From assembly GCA_026120185.1 (NCBI GenBank), contig JANUWF010000008.1:4836001-4900000 (forward strand): a stretch of 64,000 bases of DNA. Reading direction: 5' to 3'. Positions within the stretch are counted from its first letter, which is position 1; the number at the start of each line of letters is the position of its first letter. This DNA comes from Voacanga thouarsii (Eukaryota > Streptophyta > Magnoliopsida > Gentianales > Apocynaceae). A program made the position numbers and the translations under genes. Below are positions 12,608-22,345 of the stretch, in pieces. The notes under the pieces were generated by a model, which worked only from the letters and a program-made list of their open reading frames with translations, was not told the origin of the DNA and made no database searches.

Positions 12608-12648
12608 CCACTCCCACACACTTAAATTGGACAATGTCCTTATTGGCA
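12608..12648 (-). other. Internal polypurine-like box with stem-loop, copy 2
   Basis: On the minus strand: GCCAATA, AGGA, CATTGTCC, then AATTTAAGTGTGTGGGAG. It is a more decayed copy of the box at 12381-12420, about 225 bp away. The equivalent pair is found in the related element at 63605-63637 and 63902-63941. Confidence 0.7.
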
Positions 12649-12949
12649 AAAAAATAAACACAAGAAAGCATCTCTAAGGGGATTAAAAATAATAATCGGT
12701 GAGAAAGTTTAAGTAATACTTCCCAAATGCAATAATGCTCCAATAGATATCCAATCTTGAGGTAAAGAGAAAGGTTTGTCCAAGAGGGCTTTATACCTAG
12801 AAAACAAAACACAAATAAAAGTACAAAAAAATAATAATAAAAATAAAAACATACCTAAATAAAAGAAAACAAACTAAAGAAAAAGACTAAAATAAAACAA
12901 AAACTCTCTACACCCATCATGCCTTCTTATCAAACCTTTGGAAAAGAGA

Positions 12950-13728
12950 TTAAAGCTCCAAGATAGGCATAATGAATGTGGAAAGAATGGAGGATTTTAA
13001 AAAAATAGAAGGTTCATGAAAACGATTTGTCTCAGCAAAACCAAACATATAAACCTCATTCTCTAACATTCTTTTAGACACATAAATATCTTTTTCAATA
13101 TATGAGTGCACATGGTATCTAACAGAGGCATCAACTTTGAAATCACCGAGTAACCCTTCAAAAGAATTTTTACAATTTAAAATACCCCTTTGAACTTAGT
13201 ACTTGCGTTCTTAAAGATGGGATTGGGCAATCCTTACTTTTCAATGCTTCTACAAATACCAAGTTACCTCCCTGAAATTGGGGCGAAGGGTAGAATTCAC
13301 CAACATCCTCAAAGGGTTTCTTAGAATGAATGATAAATCCAACTTTTTGAGGCATGTTAAACTCCATACATCAGAATTGGAACCATTGTTCTCCAAGAAG
13401 TGATAGGAACCTAAGAAATCATGTGACAAAGAAATATTAGAATTATGAGCACCTAGAGTAGAATTAAATACCTCTCGTGCCACATCATGCAATTGTTCCT
13501 CATAGCCGCTCTTTTTGTTCCATAGTCACTTGTACGGGCTAGCATGAACTCATGAGTCTCCTCAACAATCTTAACTAATTGTTTCCTTTGATTGCACACG
13601 TTGGGAAGCTTCTTCATGCCACTGAACAAATAAATTTGTATTGGCAACAAAAGGATTCACTAATGCTTCTAATGATGTCTCACTAAAAACATTAATGTGA
13701 GCTTGTAATTTTGCCAATCAATACACTA
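12950..13728 (-). pseudogene. Decayed ORF of unknown function, shared by TGATAGGG-family elements
   Basis: I do not recognise this protein. Read on the minus strand with several frame changes and stops, it gives consecutive segments: AHINVFSETSLEALVNPF, then KQLVKIVEETHEF, then FNSTLGAHNSNISLSHDFLG, then SDVWSLTCLKKL, then KPFEDVGEFYPSPQFQGGNL and ALKSKDCPIPSL, then NSFEGLLGDFKVDASVRYHV. The same segments occur in the same order in the element at 60626 (about 62525-63525, plus strand), which shows it was once a real coding sequence. The first part, with a LVN.F...N and QL.K.VEE pattern, faintly resembles the C-terminal tail of Athila/Tat gag, but no zinc knuckle is visible. The rest matches no gag, protease, RT or integrase motif that I know. 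It lies between the PBS and the internal PPT-like boxes. Confidence 0.6.
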
Positions 13729-14126
13729 ATGCTGGTTTTTCTTCTTTTTATTTCTTTTTTTTTTTTAATGCAACATGAAGTAATGAAGAATCATGCAATT
13801 GAATTCATGAAAACACGATAAAATGAACAAAACAAAACGGCAAAAATAAAAATTGTTTCAAACAGCAAAAATGACTTCACTGCTTTCCACGACCTACACC
13901 TATAAACGACAAAAAGAAAGTTAGATAACAAAATTAAAAGAAGAACAAGTTAGTCAAAAAAATAGAGTCAAGGTTAGTAAATTAGGTTACATAGGTATAC
14001 AAAAGATACACAAGATATAAAAGATACCACCTTTTTGCGAAAAGAACAGTTGTACATATTTACATATTTACATATCTACATATTTACATACTTAAATCAA
14101 CAAAATCCAAGCTTTCATACTATTGT

Positions 14127-14144
14127 TCCCTAGCAACGGCGCCA
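14127..14144 (-). other. Primer-binding site matching tRNA-Asp
   Basis: On the minus strand TGGCGCCGTTGCTAGGGA lies six bases after the LTR end. Compared with the plant tRNA-Asp 3' end as I know it (priming TGGCGCCGTTGCCGGGGA) it differs at two positions. This PBS type is common in Athila/Tat-like gypsy elements. Confidence 0.85.
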
Positions 14145-14150
14145 AAAACT

Positions 14151-15577
14151 TGATGTGTCCAAACTTGGGTACAAAAATCATACAAAAACTAAGCACATTT
14201 CCAATCAAGTGTAAATTAAAACGTTAAACCCAAATCACACATATGAGCAAGCGTACTCATCATTAACTAAGCATAGGGTTCAAACGAGTGTCGATCCTCA
14301 AGGAACAAGTAGACATTAATTACCTTTCTTTCATTGTTTAACTGACTCGATAAAACAAAATCGAAATAAAATAAAACAAAAGAAAATAAAAACAAAAATA
14401 TATACATGTTAAGGATGTAGATTTATGTAATTCAAACCATTGATTAGACAACCATGATCTTAAAGTACCCAACTTCTATCATAACTAATTATTCTCTTGG
14501 CATCATGAAGAATTAAAATAGACTTACTTCTTTCTCAATCCATGAATCCCTATCTTCAAGGTAACTTAGTATCACATACTCTGTCTCAACCAGTCTTACC
14601 AAAAAGATGCATTAAACACAATTCTTTGATTAAGTCCTATTCTCAGGCAAACTTAACCTATGAAATTAACCAATTGAATCCATATTCTGGCAGACATCAA
14701 TTAACCTTTAATTACTCTGTTCTTGCAATTAACCCCATTTTCAAGCAAGTTAAAAGGCAACAAATATGAAATCAATCAATTTAAACCATCAACTCTATTC
14801 TCAAGCAAGTTAACGGCATAATCAATTAATCTCGCAATCAACCCAAGTAATTAAATACCAAGAATAACAATCAGTTAATCAAAAGATCAAATAACTCGAA
14901 ATATCATGAACGTCTAAACCAATGTCAAATTACAATAAAACAATTAAAACATCATTGTCAAGAAAAAAAAAACAAAGTAAAAGAAAGCACTCATAGACAA
15001 GCCTTCTTCTTCCTTTGAAGACCTTCTTGTACAACCCTTCTTGAATTGAAGAATTCCTCCTTGGATTGAGTGATTTTCTATAATGAATAATGAATTCCCC
15101 CATTTTTCCCTTGTGCTTTTCATCTATTTATAGTCTTAAGAAGTACCTAAACTCGTAGGTACAAAGTTCTTGGCTGAGTAGAAGTTGAAAGATACTAAAA
15201 CACCTCAAGTTTCCAAAAACGCGTAGAAAAATCGCAGCACCACCTCAATGACAGAACATAGCCAGTGCCGCCTTGGTCCTTCGGAGTCGGCGCCGCCTGT
15301 GTTCTGCTTCTCCACTTGTTCGCCGATTTTTCTCCAAATTTTACGCATAAGTTCTAGAATTCAACCAGTGCCGATTCCAGCCTTACAACCGGCGCCGCCT
15401 CTGCTCTGTTTCGTGACAGTTTTGCTTCGTTTTACCCAAAAATCTGAAATCATGAACAAAATACCTTTCCAAGGGTAAAATCTCAAATATGAAAGAATAT
15501 GACTAGTTATTGCACAAAATATCTTATAAGAGAGTCTCAAATAACTAGGCAAAGTATGACTAATTTAGCCCCTATCA
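14151..15577 (-). repeat. 5' LTR of the non-autonomous element
   Basis: The same 1,427-bp length as the left LTR. TATA box CTATAAATAG at 15124-15133 (minus) and GC-rich boxes at about 15235-15410, 100-285 bp upstream of it. It is followed by TSD catac and then by the rest of the element D LTR. Confidence 0.9.
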
Positions 15578-15926
15578 CATACATAAACTGCTTTACCTGA
15601 AACACTCAAAGCACACACGGGCTTACTGAGATTTTTATTTCACCACTTTTTATACCATGTTTTTAGGTTGATCCTGTTGTGAAGGTCATTAACTAGAATG
15701 TTGCCTAAGTCTTGAAGACTCTTTGTTATTTTTCCTATGTATTGCTTTTGAGAGACAGCAGTAGACATTTATTTTTGAATTTGTTCATGTATTGCTGGGT
15801 CATAATTAGTTAAACTTTGAAGTATTTCTTTTATTTTATTTTGTGTGTTCTAGTTATAAAGACCTCTTGTCCTGTGGACAAGGCGACATCCCAACCCTAA
15901 TGGGGCATAGGTAGTGGGGTGTTACA

Positions 15927-16648
15927 CCTCTAGTCTAATGATCCATGACTTTTGGAATGTTTTCAGTTTCCAAGGTAGCTACCCTAAAGCAAACATCCAA
16001 GCCATGTTCCCCAGGGCCCTGGATATTTAAATCATTCAAACAGTCACAAGGGACGATATAGCGCAGAAGATATCTTGTACAAGTCTGTCTTAACTAACTA
16101 GTCAGATATACCCAACATACAAATATATTAGCTTTACGATAGAACCTCAATTACAGTATATCAAAGTACATGCTTCCAACTTCGTCAGACCACCAACTCT
16201 TACTTAAGTGGTAGAGTATTAGTCCACACTGTAGCAGTAATAATCTAGGTTTCTTCTAAATAGTACTTTTAAAAACTATTATTACAGGTCATGTTCTACG
16301 TATTCGAAATACGCTTATGCTATGAAGTGAGTGGACTAGTCACTGGGTAAAGGTAAGCCATTTCCTATTTGGAATTCATAACACAATAACCTAAACATGA
16401 TGAGATTCCCATTCTCAGTAATCGGTTAAGAACAAATGTTTATGTGTTAAGTAACCCGTGATCCATACTTTACTGTGAAAGACCACCATTCACATGGATC
16501 ACTTACTTAAACATAATGGCTCTTTGCCTAACGTAAATCGTGCACAAATAAAATGTAAATTCACAAACAAATTTTGAGAATAAATTTTTTTATTAATAAA
16601 TTCAATAATTACATCAGAACCCTAGTCTAGAGGGCATATATTCCAACA
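15927..16648 (-). repeat. Copia LTR fragment, same family as 53006-54818
   Basis: Matches the right-hand part of the LTR at 53006-54818, including AACATGATGAGATTCCCATT and the end GGGCATATATTCCAACA. On the minus strand this is the LTR start (TGTTGGAATATATGCCC). It begins abruptly where the element D LTR ends, so element D probably inserted into it and the rest lies upstream of the window. Confidence 0.75.
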
Positions 16649-17595
16649 TTATGCTCAATGCCAAGAAGATGTCATACAAATGGTGAACCAAAGCTGCAAA
16701 TACTACTACTAATATCATTAATAGAACATACTTTAGACCATCCACCAAAAAGATGGCTTATATGTGGCCCTACTAGTACATAACCTGCTATGGGTTGGGG
16801 ATGTCGCCTCGCCTAAATAATAAGGGATCTTTATAACGTGATAAATAAAATAAATCCAAAAAATAAATAAATACACAATCAAACTTTAACATAAATCTCA
16901 AATATATTACAATTCTCCATGACATGGATAAACCAGAACATCCATATGTGGAATAAATACAAGTATCAGAAAATATAAATTAGATCCAAAAGTAGTAAAC
17001 AAGTAATCTTCCACAGCTCTTATCACTTTAGTCACCCTAAAAACATGATATCAAACTATATGAGATAAATATCTCCGTAAATCCTATAGTGTGCACAGGT
17101 AATTTTTCAGAAATTCTTTTCATGATGCATGAGCAATAATAATATGAATTTCATGAATCTCAAATTATGCCTTCGAAAATTTCTTAATAAAGTATTTGTG
17201 AGGATATTTCGAATATTCTTGGAAAATAGAGTATAATATCACTTTTCGAGATAAATTTATATTTCTATTCATAATCATTATAAATAAACTTTGGGAACGA
17301 ATAAAATTTCAATATTGGGTTTTATAAACAATAATATTTCTGTATTTCAAAGTACCATATACTTCTACAAACCATAAATTTGGAAGAAATTGCATAAGTA
17401 CTTCAAAAGTACAATACCAACTTCATTTATTGGGATGGAAATATTTGCCAAAATATTTAGTAATATAAACACTTGTACCAAACATAATATACTTTTTGAG
17501 CCCTGAACTAAAATTCATTTTGTATCACAAGGGCATCGTATCATGAAACCTTACATCATGATACATAATTGATGGGCAAAGCATAATGCAACCCT
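16649..17595 (-). repeat. Inverted fragment of a Del-type LTR 3' end (from about 16786), preceded by unassigned sequence
   Basis: 16649-16785 holds nothing I can assign. From about 16786 the minus strand resembles the terminal part of the LTR at 17675-21894: it has GGCGACATCCCCAACCCAT near the end and, further upstream, CACACTATAGG..GAGATATTTATCTCA, matching the plus-strand sequence at about 21540-21580. Its terminus is degraded. Confidence 0.55.
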
Positions 17596-17674
17596 AACTT
17601 GATACAATTACAATCCGCCAAAGCAATATAGCACATTCCAAGAAGGGGAAAAGAAGGCCAAGACAGAACGTACG
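17596..17674 (+). repeat. Short piece of a gypsy LTR (A/B family), left of the 4.2-kb LTR
   Basis: AAGCAATATAGCACATTCC followed by AAGAAGGGGAAAAG resembles the minus-strand sequence of the element B LTR near 58500 and of the element A LTR near 30030. It continues at 21895 on the other side of the inserted LTR. The boundary is approximate. Confidence 0.45.
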
Positions 17675-18147
17675 TGTAATACCCCACTCTGGTCACATCT
17701 GGTTTATGAGAATCAACATGCATTGAACATGAACATATGTATCTAAACATGATATATGCTTGTTTCATGAATCTGCAAGCTTGTGCTTTGGTGGTGTGTG
17801 CATATGTATATGTGATGCATTAAATTTTTAGTAGTGATATAGGAATAGTGGAAGGAATTATCTAATTATTGTACCATAAAATATTTTACGTGGAAAATAT
17901 TATTATTATTATTTATTGTTATAGTTGTTTCTATATGATGAATTATAATAATATTATATATATTATCTTAATAATGTTATAACAAAATGACTTCCTTTCA
18001 TTCTATATATATATATATATATACATATTCCTTTTATAATATTAAACTATGCATTCATGTGGTTGATCTAGTTTAGCCGTCCTATTTGAATTACCTAGTC
18101 CTAGTAATTTTTGCTTTAGAATTTTCAAGTAAAGTTAGATTATACCT

Positions 18148-18148
<1 letters not shown>

Positions 18149-18225
<77 letters not shown>

Positions 18226-18237
18226 TTATTATTATTA
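18149..18237. repeat. (CTA)n microsatellite running into (TTA)n
   Basis: About 75 bp of CTA/ACT trinucleotides, then TTATTATTATT. Tandem TA tracts also occur at about 18005-18022, 18419-18442 and 21737-21763. Confidence 0.95.
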
Positions 18238-18416
18238 AAAACACTCATGTCCCGTATTTTAGGTTGGTCACCTCTTAATAATTTTTAATTATAATGATAA
18301 TTATAATTATGAATATAATAATTATATTATATTAATTTATTATTATAGTTTACATCTCAAATATTATAAACTTATTATTAATTAGTATAATTGTTTCCAC
18401 TTAATAAGTCATAATG

Positions 18417-18449
<33 letters not shown>

Positions 18450-20954
18450 TAATCATTTCATAATATTATAAAAATATTAAGACTCTTTTATTTTGCATTA
18501 TAATATTATATGCATACTTTGATGTGATAAGTATATATTATGTTCCTATCAGTTGATCGTAATTAGCTACATGATGTCTCTCAGATTTTTTTTTTTTTTT
18601 TTTTTTTTTTGCTCTACCCAATTTGAAGTTTTGAACTTAACAGATGAGAAAATAAAAAATGGGGATAGTAGAGAAGCAATCCTAATTTAATTTGGAGGAC
18701 CTCTTGTCTTTTCCTTCGTTGTTGGCAACTGTCTCCTTGTACTTCTCATGGCTAATCACAAAAGCTCCTAGTATCTATAAAATTGTGGTTTGATTAGAAG
18801 TGTGTTTGAAATTAATCAATCTTTATCTTTTCCTCCTATCAGTTGGTACATCCTAATCCCTCCCCCCCCCCCCCCACCCCTCTAACTTCATGATTTTCTA
18901 TTCTCCATTGAGTAAGGAGTATAGCCTACAGATATTTTTTTTTCTCTTAATCTTCCAATGCTCTTAGCCACCATCACTCACAATCTCCCTCAATCTTTCG
19001 ATCGGCACCACGAGATTATTCTTAAACAAACTTTAGCCAAGAGGTGACTTTTTATTCTTGCTGACACACACAACAGCTATCATTCTAGGTTGCTCTTCAT
19101 TTTCCTAAAAGGATTTGAAGAGGTAACAAGCTTGATCCTTCTTTTTTTTTTTTTCTCTCTCTTGAAAAAAAAATGGCAGCATGTATATGTGTTTGTGATG
19201 GGATTTTCGGTCACCTCCTTACTTTTTTGTTCGGGATCTTTTGTTGTTTATGTTGATCTTGCATAAATCTTGAATGCTAAGGTTGTTTTCTTCAAGGGAA
19301 ACTTGAAGAGAGAAACATGTGTACATGATTTTGGCTTTAAGATGGTTGGTTATAAAATCAGAATTTTTGCTGCAATTAAATGTGTAGTTTGAATGGGAAT
19401 TCTTAGATGTTTCTTGAATGCAAGATGTTAGATGTTGAGTATCTTATGTTTCGCCTTTTCTCTAGGCATGTTCGAGTTTAGTCTTCTTGAAGAATTGAAT
19501 CCAATCAAGCTTTTTTTTTTTTTTTATGCTTCTGAGTACGTGAACAAATTTTCTGTTTTAAGCATGTTGACGATTATATTCAAAACTTTTGCAAAACTGG
19601 TTTTTCCTTTGAAATGCCATCTTGAATCTTGATTCTAGGGACATGAGTGATGACTTTAGTGTGTGTTGTTATGTCAAAGACTACTGCATTTAATTGTAAA
19701 AATTTTTCAAAAATGAAAAAACTAAGAAGAGTGGATTTTCAATACCAACTGTGCACTGCTTTGGAATCTGTTTTGAGCATGGTTTTTACAGATGAAAACG
19801 TTGAAAATGCAGATTTTTGTGTGCTTTAATAATCTGGAAATGTTGGGGTTAAAACAGGATCAAGATTGAGAGTTCTTGTTTCTTCTCTCATTGTTGACAA
19901 ATTTAGACAGATTCGTGCAATTTCAGTTCAGAATTTTCTACGAACTTTGTGTACATGATTTTCTATATTGACCAATTTTGTTTTGTTCCTTACATGCTAA
20001 AAGATTTGTCTACTAAATTGGAGGCCATTCAGAGGTGTTTTATTGGTGTTTTACCCTTAGAAACATAGAAAATGCTTGCTGGAAATTGAAAGCAACTTAG
20101 GGGTTTTGTGCTAAATTACTAAGTTTAATTTGTTTTCTTGAGAAATGGTTGAGGGTGGATTTTATGCTTGCTAAGGGTTGATGGAAGGTCTTAGGTGCTG
20201 AGTATATGTAAAATTCATGCTTGTTGGTCTTTGATATTATTTGATGAACAAAACATAATAGAGGCATGATGTGCACTTGGTGTATAATGTGGACTTGAAT
20301 TTTTTTTTTTTCTTGAAAGTGCTATGATTGATTTATATGAGATCTTCTCTAGATTTTGGAGGTTTTCAAGGGTAAGGACCAATTATCTAGAGTTTATATC
20401 CTAAGCTTAAGAAAAAGGTAAGTTTCCTTGCGTTCATAAAATCAATTTTATTTTACTATATTGGTTTGATAGAAAGGTTCGTGAGTATCTCTTGCAAACA
20501 TGAGATAATTGCATGAGAGCTAATTTTTTCAAAACTCCTATATATAGAAACTTCTTACTTGGGAAGCTTTCTATATTTGGAAACCTTCTAATTTTAGAAA
20601 CTTTTAAAATATGTCAAGCATGACTTAGGAGCCAAGCATCAAATTTTATGATTTGTTTTGAATATGGAAGAGATGAATTTATAATCATGCTTATACTTTT
20701 CAAAAATCATAGCATGACTTATTTGAACATGTGGCTCCTTCAACTATAAACACTTAGAATAAAATATTGACTCGAAAGCATGCTTTCTAAAATCTTTGTG
20801 TGAGTTGAAAAATGTTATTTGGAAATATATTGAGCTAATTTTGTAGGTCTACTATAGGAGCATTGCAAATTGTGAAAGATGAATAACGTTGAGTACTCAA
20901 TAGGGGGCAAGACCTCTATACTAACCTTTGGTTGGTTTGGGGATATTTCTCAGT

Positions 20955-20966
20955 AGGTGGCCACCT
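20955..20966. promoter_or_regulatory. Palindrome AGGTGGCCACCT (diverged LTR)
   Basis: The same 12-bp core as at 9153-9164, preceded by CTCAGT. The right outer arm has decayed to CCGGG. It is retained although most of this LTR has diverged from the others. Confidence 0.55.
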
Positions 20967-21136
20967 CCGGGAGGTTGACACTTTTCAATTAGGGCATCAG
21001 TATAGAAGGCTAACACGTCCTCAGCTAGCGATGGGGTTCTAGTAGAATCAACGGCCAAAAGTGGGACAACAAAATTTGGTTGAGTGAGAGAAGGAGGAGA
21101 ATATCACTCGGTAGGATGTACACGTACCAGGTGTTA

Positions 21137-21250
21137 GGGGTCAAGTGCTTCACAGAAGTGAGGGCCACATCTATGCCATTTCACTACGTGCTGAGGGTCA
21201 TATGCTTCACCCAGCGTGAGAGCCACCTTTGTGCCCCACCACACAACCAT
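21137..21250. repeat. Two-copy tandem repeat of about 56 bp
   Basis: GGGGTCAAGTGCTTCACAG...GAGGGCCACATCTATGCC is followed by GAGGGTCATATGCTTCACC...GAGAGCCACCTTTGTGCC. It is a local duplication in the diverged LTR. Confidence 0.6.
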
Positions 21251-21733
21251 GGTCAATTTATCTACTCCATAATCTCATATAGTGGTTTTGAAATTTGATA
21301 GTGTACCTTTTGAATTTTTTCGAGGAATTATTCCAAGGGAATATTGGAATTTTTATTTGATGCTCAATACTCTTTTACTATAGATCTTCCTAAAACAAAA
21401 TATTTTAAGAGCATTTTGCTTCATGCTTTCTCACTAGCATCCTTCAAGAAGTAAGAATTAATATTGAAAAGAAGGCATGATAAATTGTGAAATATCCATA
21501 GTGCATGCATCATGAAAAGACTTTATTTTCTGAGTCCAACTCACACACAGGACTTATTGAGATATATTATCTCACACTATTTTGAACTCATATTTTCAAG
21601 GAGCTTCGAGTCTTGATTAGGTTGGAAGACCAGTAGCTTGAAGTTTTGTTATAGAGTTTCCATGTGAATTTGTTGGATATTTGTTTTGAATGTTGTTTTA
21701 TTTAAGTTCTTTTTTGTAGAAGTAATGAGATTG

Positions 21734-21769
<36 letters not shown>

Positions 21770-21894
21770 TTTGCTTAGATTTTCTTTTCAAGATTTGAAT
21801 TGCTTTTGCTCTTCCGTTATAAAGAGCCCTTGTCTAGAGGACAGGGCGACATCCCTAACCCATTGTGGGTTACGTAGGCAGTTGGGGAATTACA

Positions 21895-22345
21895 ATCACC
21901 TTGGGTAAGATCAAGATTTAATAGGTTTTAAGAAGGAATTCAGGCTAACAAAGCTAACAAGCCAAGAGCCAAGAGGTTTGTGAAGAAGTGGATGGTGAAG
22001 GAAGCCCCAAAAAGTTAAAAAAAAGCCAAATGCACAAAAAACTTAATGTGGAAGATCAATAAAACATATAGGAAAGCTTTGGAGGACAAAGGAGCAAAGT
22101 TTGGAGTGCAAGCAAACAAAGGAAATGAAGTTGAGAAGGAGCAACACCACATGAAGTGAAATGAACATCGTTGCCTGGTGCTACTTGAGCAGGTGGCACC
22201 GCTTGGCTCGCTCAATGCTAGGGACCAACTAGTTAGGCACTGCCTGGGCTGAGCAGAGAGCATCTAGCACCGGCTGTTAAAGCTTCGTTGGCACCAGTAG
22301 GTTACGGGTAGAATGCCCTATTTTGCAATCTCTTAATACTTTCTA
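21895..22345 (+). repeat. Gypsy LTR fragment (A/B family), plus orientation
   Basis: An inverted copy of 25430-25571 plus 29729-30020: both encode, in opposite directions, the same run around AAAGCTTTGGAGGACAAA and end at GTAGAATGCC. It contains GC-rich boxes (GGTGGCACCGCTTGG, TAGCACCGGCTG) at about 22170-22310. It stops where the CACTA sequence begins, so the TATA-containing part is missing. Confidence 0.7.

Larger units (their letters stand above)
9530..15577 (-). mobile_element. Complete non-autonomous LTR retrotransposon, TGATAGGG family
   Basis: A full 6,048-bp element inserted in the element D LTR. It has two 1,427-bp LTRs in direct orientation, a PBS next to the right LTR, a PPT next to the left LTR, and a perfect TSD catac at 9525-9529 and 15578-15582. 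PBS and PPT positions show the element reads on the minus strand. The two LTRs differ at roughly 5 percent of positions by eye, so it is not recent. The roughly 3.2-kb interior has no recognisable protease, RT, RNase H or integrase; it carries only one decayed ORF of unknown function (about 12950-13728). It would therefore have depended on enzymes from another element. Confidence 0.92.
17675..21894 (+). repeat. Diverged 4.2-kb Del-type LTR (TGTAATACCCCAC...GGGGAATTACA)
   Basis: Starts TGTAATACCCCACTCTGG and ends CAGTTGGGGAATTACA, with the penultimate GGCGACATCCCTAACCC element seen in the other Del-type LTRs. Length 4,220 bp, like the solo LTRs at 25572 and 40776, but the middle is too diverged to align by eye except for the palindrome module at about 20880-21110. 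Flanking pentamers gtacg and atcac do not match, so there is no clear TSD. It contains AT and trinucleotide microsatellites and homopolymers (poly-T near 18585-18610, poly-C near 18860-18877). Confidence 0.75.
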
